From: Asanoa sp040676615
GTDB taxonomy: Bacteria; Actinomycetota; Actinomycetes; Mycobacteriales; Micromonosporaceae
DNA length: 64,000 nt
Assembly (NCBI RefSeq): GCF_040676615.1
Contig: NZ_JBFAPI010000005.1
Span: 372,001-436,000 of the forward strand
Direction: 5' to 3'
This document shows positions 59,739-64,000 of this stretch, in pieces. The position numbers were made by a program, and so were the translations under genes. The notes under the pieces were generated by a model. The model was not told the origin of the DNA. It worked only from the letters and a program-made list of their open reading frames with translations, and did no database searches. The stretch's first letter is position 1, and every line of letters starts with the position of its first letter.

Positions 59739-61460
59739 ATGGCCTCCCCCCGGAGCCGCCTCGCGTTACTTCTCGCCGCGGTTGTGGCCGCGATCCTCGT
59801 GGCCATCACCGCGTGCGGCAAGCAGGCGCCCCGCGCGGCAGCACCGTCCTCGTCACCGTCGGCCGCCGCGACGGCGCCCGCGCCGAGCCCGACCGCCGGC
59901 AGCGACCCCGCGAGCCGCGCCGCGGCCCTGGTCAAGACGCTCTCCGACGAGCAGTTGGCCGGTCAGGTGCTGATGCCCTACGCCTACGGCAGCTCGGCGA
60001 CCGACGTCAGCGCGGGGTCGGCGGCCGGCAACCAGAAGCTCGCCAAGGTCGACACCCCCGCGCAGATGCTGCAGAAATATCACCTGGGCGGCCTGATCCT
60101 GGTCGGCTTCTCCGCCGACGACCCGACGGCGACCAACCAGGCGACCACCAACGTCGACAATCCGAAGCAGATCACCGCCCTGACCGGCGGGCTGCAGAAG
60201 GCGGCCGGCGGCCAGGCGCCCATCTTCATCGGCACCGACCAGGAGTTCGGCGCGGTCACCCGGATCAAGAGCGGCGTGACGCTGCTGCCCAGCGCGATGG
60301 CCCTCGGCGCGGCGAACCAGCCCGGCGCCACCCAACAGGGCTGGTCGGTGGCCGGTGACGAGCTACGGGCGATGGGGCTCAACGTCAACTTCGCGCCGGA
60401 CTCCGACGTGCTCGGCACCTCCGACGGCGGCGTGATCGGCTCCCGCTCGTTCGGCGGCGACCCGAAGGCCGTCGCCAGCCAGGTCGCCGCCTCGGTCAAG
60501 GGCCTGCAGTCGGCCGGCGTCGCCGCCACGCTCAAGCACTTCCCCGGGCACGGCAGCACCGCCTCCGACTCGCACACCGCCCTGCCGGTGATCAGCAAGA
60601 CCAAGGTCGACCTCGACAAGACCGACCTGGTGCCGTTCAAGTCCGGCATCGACGCGGGCGCCCAGATGGTGATGAGCGGCCACCTCGACGTGAAGTCGAT
60701 CGAGCCCGGGGTGCCCGCCTCGTTCTCGCACAAGGCGCTGGTCGACGTGCTCCGCGGCCAGCTCGGCTTCAAGGGCGTCGTGGTCAGCGACGCCCTCAAC
60801 ATGGAGCCGGCCGAGAAGTGGCCGGCCGGCGAGGCCGCCGTCCGCGCCCTCAACGCCGGCAACGACCTGCTGCTGATGCCGCCGAGCGTCGACGGTGCCT
60901 ACAACGGCCTGCTGAGCGGGCTGCACGACGGCTCGCTGAAGAAGGACCGGCTGGTCGAGGCCGTCACCCGCGACCTGACGCTGCGGTTCTCACTGGCCGA
61001 CGCGCAGGCCGGCCCCGACCACAACGTGCTCGCCGCGCAGTCCCACCTCGACGTGGCCAGCGGCCTGTCGAGCGCGGCGGTCACGCAGCTCAAGGGCCAG
61101 TGCGCGGCACCGCTGACCGGTCCGGTCTCGGTGAGCACCTCGCCGGGTCGCGACACCAGCAAGGCGACCCTGGAGAAGGCGCTGAGGAGCGCCGGCGTCC
61201 AGGTCGTGCCGAGCGGCGGCCGGGTCGTGCACCTGGTCGGCTACGGCGACGGTCCGGGCGACCTCAACCCGAAGGCCGACGTCACGGTCGCGATGGACAC
61301 GCCCTACGTCCTCGCCGGCGCCAAGTCGCCGACCCTGGTCGCGACCTACTCGTCGACGCCCGACTCGCTGAAGGCGCTCGCCCGGGTGCTGGCCGGAAAG
61401 CAGAAGCCAATGGGTAAGTCCCCGGTGGCTGTGCCCGGTTTGCCCCGTAGCGTGTGCTGA
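59739..61460 (+). CDS. GH3-family lipoprotein (beta-N-acetylhexosaminidase/NagZ-like)
   Basis: A 573-residue protein with a lipoprotein signal; lipobox ITAC with Cys26. A proline/serine/alanine linker follows. The GH3 TIM barrel includes IFIGTDQEFGAVTRI, KHFPGHGSTASDSHTALP (the NagZ-type loop with KH-x-PGHG and the acid/base His) and VVSDALNM with the nucleophile Asp at about 350. It probably removes beta-N-acetylglucosamine from peptidoglycan fragments on the outer face. The C-terminal 150 residues form a second domain. It is followed 60 bases later by a glycosyltransferase gene. Confidence 0.88.
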   Translation: MASPRSRLALLLAAVVAAILVAITACGKQAPRAAAPSSSPSAAATAPAPSPTAGSDPASRAAALVKTLSDEQLAGQVLMPYAYGSSATDVSAGSAAGNQKLAKVDTPAQMLQKYHLGGLILVGFSADDPTATNQATTNVDNPKQITALTGGLQKAAGGQAPIFIGTDQEFGAVTRIKSGVTLLPSAMALGAANQPGATQQGWSVAGDELRAMGLNVNFAPDSDVLGTSDGGVIGSRSFGGDPKAVASQVAASVKGLQSAGVAATLKHFPGHGSTASDSHTALPVISKTKVDLDKTDLVPFKSGIDAGAQMVMSGHLDVKSIEPGVPASFSHKALVDVLRGQLGFKGVVVSDALNMEPAEKWPAGEAAVRALNAGNDLLLMPPSVDGAYNGLLSGLHDGSLKKDRLVEAVTRDLTLRFSLADAQAGPDHNVLAAQSHLDVASGLSSAAVTQLKGQCAAPLTGPVSVSTSPGRDTSKATLEKALRSAGVQVVPSGGRVVHLVGYGDGPGDLNPKADVTVAMDTPYVLAGAKSPTLVATYSSTPDSLKALARVLAGKQKPMGKSPVAVPGLPRSVC

Positions 61461-61520
61461 TTTACCCCGCCGCGCCTGATACGGTTCCCCCGTTCGGAGC
61501 ACGGAGGGAGCACGGGCGCG

Positions 61521-62546
61521 ATGGGCCAGCAGGATCCGGCACTCTCCGTTGTGGTGCCGATGTTCAACGAGGAGGGCGTGCTGCCGCTGCTCGCGGAGCG
61601 GCTGCGTGCCGTCCTCGACGGGCTGGCCGAGCCCTACGAGGTGGTCGCCGTCGACGACGGGAGCACCGACGCGACGCCGGTCGCCCTGCGCGGGCTGCGT
61701 GAGCGCTGGCCGCAACTGCGGGTGATCCGCCTGCGTCGCAACAGCGGCCACCAGGCGGCGCTGATCGCCGGCCTGATGCGGGCCCGCGGCGCGTATGTCG
61801 TCAGCATCGACGCCGACCTGCAGGATCCGCCGGAGACCATCGCGGAGATGCTCGCCCTGGCCCGGTCGGAGAACCTCGACATCGTCTACGGCGTACGCGG
61901 TGATCGCAGTTCCGATACGGCGTTCAAGCGGCTCACCGCCGGCGCCTACTACCGGATGATGCGCCGCCTGGTCGGCAAGCAGGTGCCCGCGCAGGCCGGC
62001 GACTTCCGGTTGCTCAGCCGGGTGGCCGTGGAGGCGCTGCGCGACCTGCCCGAGCGCAGCCCGGTCCTGCGCCTGGTGGTGCCCTGGCTCGGCTTCCCGA
62101 GCGGCGAGGTGCGCTTCCTGCGAGCCGAACGCGCGGCCGGCCGCACCAAATACCCGTTCTCCCGGATGCTCGCCCTCGCCGCCGACAGCGTGACCAGCTT
62201 CTCGGCCGCGCCGCTGCGCGTGGCGACCTGGTTGGGCCTGCTCGGCGTCGCGGTCTGCGGGCTGCTGGTGATCGCGGTGATCGCCGCGTTCGTGTCCAAC
62301 CACACCGTCAGCGGCTGGCCGTCGATCCTGGTCGCCGTGCTCTTCCTGGGCGCGGTCCAGTTGCTCTGCCTGGGGCTGCTGGGCGAGTACGTGGCCCGGA
62401 TCTACACGGCGGTGCAGGCCCGGCCGGCCTACTTCATCGCGACCGACAGCGATCCGGGCGATCCCGCTGATCCCGGCGCCACACCGGAACAACGCCGCGC
62501 CGGTACCGACGACGACCCGGCCGTGCTGGCCGACAGCCTCCGGTGA
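61521..62546 (+). CDS. Family 2 glycosyltransferase, polyprenyl-phosphate type
   Basis: A 341-residue protein: GT-A domain with LSVVVPMFNEEG, VDDGSTDAT and DADLQDPPE (metal motif DxD), then two C-terminal membrane helices (about 232-255 and 268-290). This is the GtrB/ArnC/DPM1 type that loads a sugar onto a polyprenyl phosphate at the membrane. Its stop overlaps the start of the following membrane protein (GTGA), so the two probably act together. Confidence 0.9.
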   Translation: MGQQDPALSVVVPMFNEEGVLPLLAERLRAVLDGLAEPYEVVAVDDGSTDATPVALRGLRERWPQLRVIRLRRNSGHQAALIAGLMRARGAYVVSIDADLQDPPETIAEMLALARSENLDIVYGVRGDRSSDTAFKRLTAGAYYRMMRRLVGKQVPAQAGDFRLLSRVAVEALRDLPERSPVLRLVVPWLGFPSGEVRFLRAERAAGRTKYPFSRMLALAADSVTSFSAAPLRVATWLGLLGVAVCGLLVIAVIAAFVSNHTVSGWPSILVAVLFLGAVQLLCLGLLGEYVARIYTAVQARPAYFIATDSDPGDPADPGATPEQRRAGTDDDPAVLADSLR

Positions 62547-64000
62547 GCGCGCCCGCCGAGCAGCCCGCGTCGCCGCGGGCCGAGTCGAACGCGCCCGCGG
62601 GGGCCGAGGAGAACGCACCCGCCATACCGGCCGCCCGGCCGCCGGTTCCGGCGCCTGCCCCGGCCGCGTCGGTCTCCTCCGCAGCCGGCGAACGCGGTCG
62701 CGCGTATCCCCTCCTGCGTTTCCTGCCCTTTGTCGCGACGGTGCTCTACATGGCGGCGGTCCTGGCCGCCGCGGACACCGCCCTTCTCGACCTGGTGAAG
62801 TACGCGCTCTACCTCGCGCTCGCGCTGATGCTGCCGGGCACGCTGGTCTACCGCGCGCTGCGCCGCACGCCGCACTCGCTGGTCGACGACCTGGCGATGG
62901 GCACCGCGGTCGGGCTGGTGCTCGAACTGCCGGCCTGGACGCTGGTCTCGGTGCTCGACATCCGCGGCGTGCTGTGGGCCTGGCCGCTGGTCGTGGTCGC
63001 GCTGTTCGGCGCCGTGCCCCGGCTGCGCCGGCACTTCGTGGTGCGCGGCGGCTACACCCCGGCGCCGCTGGGCTTCTCGTGGGCGGTCGGCGGCGCGGTC
63101 GCGTTCTTCACCACCTACCTGTCGTCGACGTTCCTCGAGCGCAACCCGATCCTGCCCACGTCCGACGACACCCGGCAGTATCTCGACCTGGCCTACCAGC
63201 TCTCGCTCGCGGGCGAGGCGAAATACCAGTTCCCGCTGCACGTGCCGCAGGTCGCCGGCGAGCCGCTGTTCTACCACTGGTTCGGCTACGCGCACATGGC
63301 GTCGACCAGCATGATCGCCGGGATCGACCTGCCGGTGGTGGCGTTGCGGCTGGCGATCCCGTTCCTGTGCGCGCTGGCGATCCTGCTCACCGCCGTGGTC
63401 GGCTGGCGGCTCAGCGGGCGGGCGCTGGTCGGCGCGGTCGCGGCGGCGCTGTTCTTCGTGGTCGGCGAGACCAACTTCACCGACCCCGTCTCGATGCCGT
63501 TCGGCACCCAGAGCTCGTTCGTCATCTGGCACGGCATGTCGATGATCTACTCCTGGGTGCTGCTGATCGCGCTGATCGGCGTGGTCTGCGCGCTGCTCAC
63601 CGGCACGCTCGGGCGCGCCGGTTTCGTGCTCGCGTTCCTGCTGCTGCTCGCCTCCAGCGGTGCCAAGGCCAGTTCGCTGCCGGTGGTCGCGGTCGCCCTG
63701 CTGGTGACGTTCGTGGTGGTGCTGGCGGTGCGCCGCCGGATCCCGTGGACGCTGCTGATCCTCGGCCTGTTGACGGCCGCGGCCCAGCTCTTCGCGATGG
63801 CGGTGCTGTTCCGGTTCCAGGCGTACGGCGTGACGCCCGAGCCGTTCTGGAGCTTCGAGCGGTTCTGGACCCCGGCCGATGGGCCGACCTGGCTCGCGGT
63901 CGTCACGGTGGTGTTCGCGTTCCTGGTCAACATGCAACTGCGCACGGCCGGCATCGTGCCGCTGCTCTGGCTGCGCCGCGGCCGGCTCGACCCGACCCAG
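62543..64000 (+). CDS. Multi-pass membrane protein, GT-C-like, 3' end outside window
   Basis: An open frame from GTG 62543 to the last base (486 codons). It overlaps the glycosyltransferase stop. Residues 1-55 are Ala/Pro-rich and probably cytoplasmic. At least ten membrane helices follow. The loop between helices about 170-260 contains NPILPTSDDTRQYLDLAYQL, with acidic residues of the kind seen in GT-C glycosyltransferases that use polyprenyl-phospho-sugars. With the adjacent GT2 it suggests addition of a sugar to a surface polymer or lipid. Confidence 0.75.
   Translation, partial: MSAPAEQPASPRAESNAPAGAEENAPAIPAARPPVPAPAPAASVSSAAGERGRAYPLLRFLPFVATVLYMAAVLAAADTALLDLVKYALYLALALMLPGTLVYRALRRTPHSLVDDLAMGTAVGLVLELPAWTLVSVLDIRGVLWAWPLVVVALFGAVPRLRRHFVVRGGYTPAPLGFSWAVGGAVAFFTTYLSSTFLERNPILPTSDDTRQYLDLAYQLSLAGEAKYQFPLHVPQVAGEPLFYHWFGYAHMASTSMIAGIDLPVVALRLAIPFLCALAILLTAVVGWRLSGRALVGAVAAALFFVVGETNFTDPVSMPFGTQSSFVIWHGMSMIYSWVLLIALIGVVCALLTGTLGRAGFVLAFLLLLASSGAKASSLPVVAVALLVTFVVVLAVRRRIPWTLLILGLLTAAAQLFAMAVLFRFQAYGVTPEPFWSFERFWTPADGPTWLAVVTVVFAFLVNMQLRTAGIVPLLWLRRGRLDPTQ

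Overview
The window is very GC-rich DNA with strong third-position GC bias, many GTG and some TTG starts, and gene junctions of the ATGA, GTGA and TGATG type. It carries actinobacterial families (DUF3145, a BTAD/NB-ARC regulator, an STAS anti-sigma-antagonist, a HelD-type helicase). I read it as the chromosome of a filamentous actinomycete, probably Micromonosporaceae. No rRNA, tRNA, insertion sequence or CRISPR array was seen.

Layout. 1-3.4 kb: two secreted proteins, the tail of a sugar-dehydrogenase-like protein with PKD and CBM6-like modules and a ThuA/FIMAH protein. 3.6-6.7 kb: Nudix hydrolase, secreted alpha/beta hydrolase, macrodomain protein, DUF1232 protein and remnants. 6.9-12.5 kb: a PLP decarboxylase, then a two-gene McrBC-like restriction module (EVE-like/AAA GTPase plus DUF2357 PD-(D/E)XK nuclease) of visibly lower GC. 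12.7-24.9 kb: methyltransferase, large BTAD/NB-ARC regulator, DrrAB-like ABC exporter, small enzymes, a LysR/LysE divergent pair, an AraC regulator and an STAS protein. 24.9-40.1 kb: odd small kinase, SRPBCC protein, coiled-coil secreted protein behind a possible c-di-AMP riboswitch, CDF metal exporter, FtsX permease, frameshifted LysR, SDR, CopB ATPase, HelD helicase and others. 40.4-42.4 kb: a GNAT/enolase-superfamily pair resembling the N-succinylamino-acid racemase pathway.

The centrepiece is 42.8-56.7 kb, a coherent carbohydrate locus that I interpret as a D-arabinan scavenging system. It holds an ABC importer (lipoprotein plus two permeases), a secreted DUF4185 protein (GH183 endo-D-arabinanase family), a cytoplasmic DUF2961 protein (GH172 family), a LacI regulator, an FGGY kinase, a GH116 enzyme, a FucI/AraA-superfamily isomerase and an unknown protein. 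GH183, GH172 and GH116 are, as I recall, the three families shown to dismantle mycobacterial D-arabinan together. An isomerase plus kinase would turn D-arabinose into D-ribulose 5-phosphate. Three near-identical palindromes (core GAAATCGATTTC) lie upstream of the three transcription units, so the LacI protein probably controls all of them.

57-64 kb: a secreted protein of unknown function, a fused pair of gene remnants (Lrp and MFS), two conserved small proteins, a GH3 lipoprotein, a GT2 glycosyltransferase and the start of a large membrane protein cut by the window end. Tandem-repeat expansions recur across the window, three of them in gaps between convergent genes.
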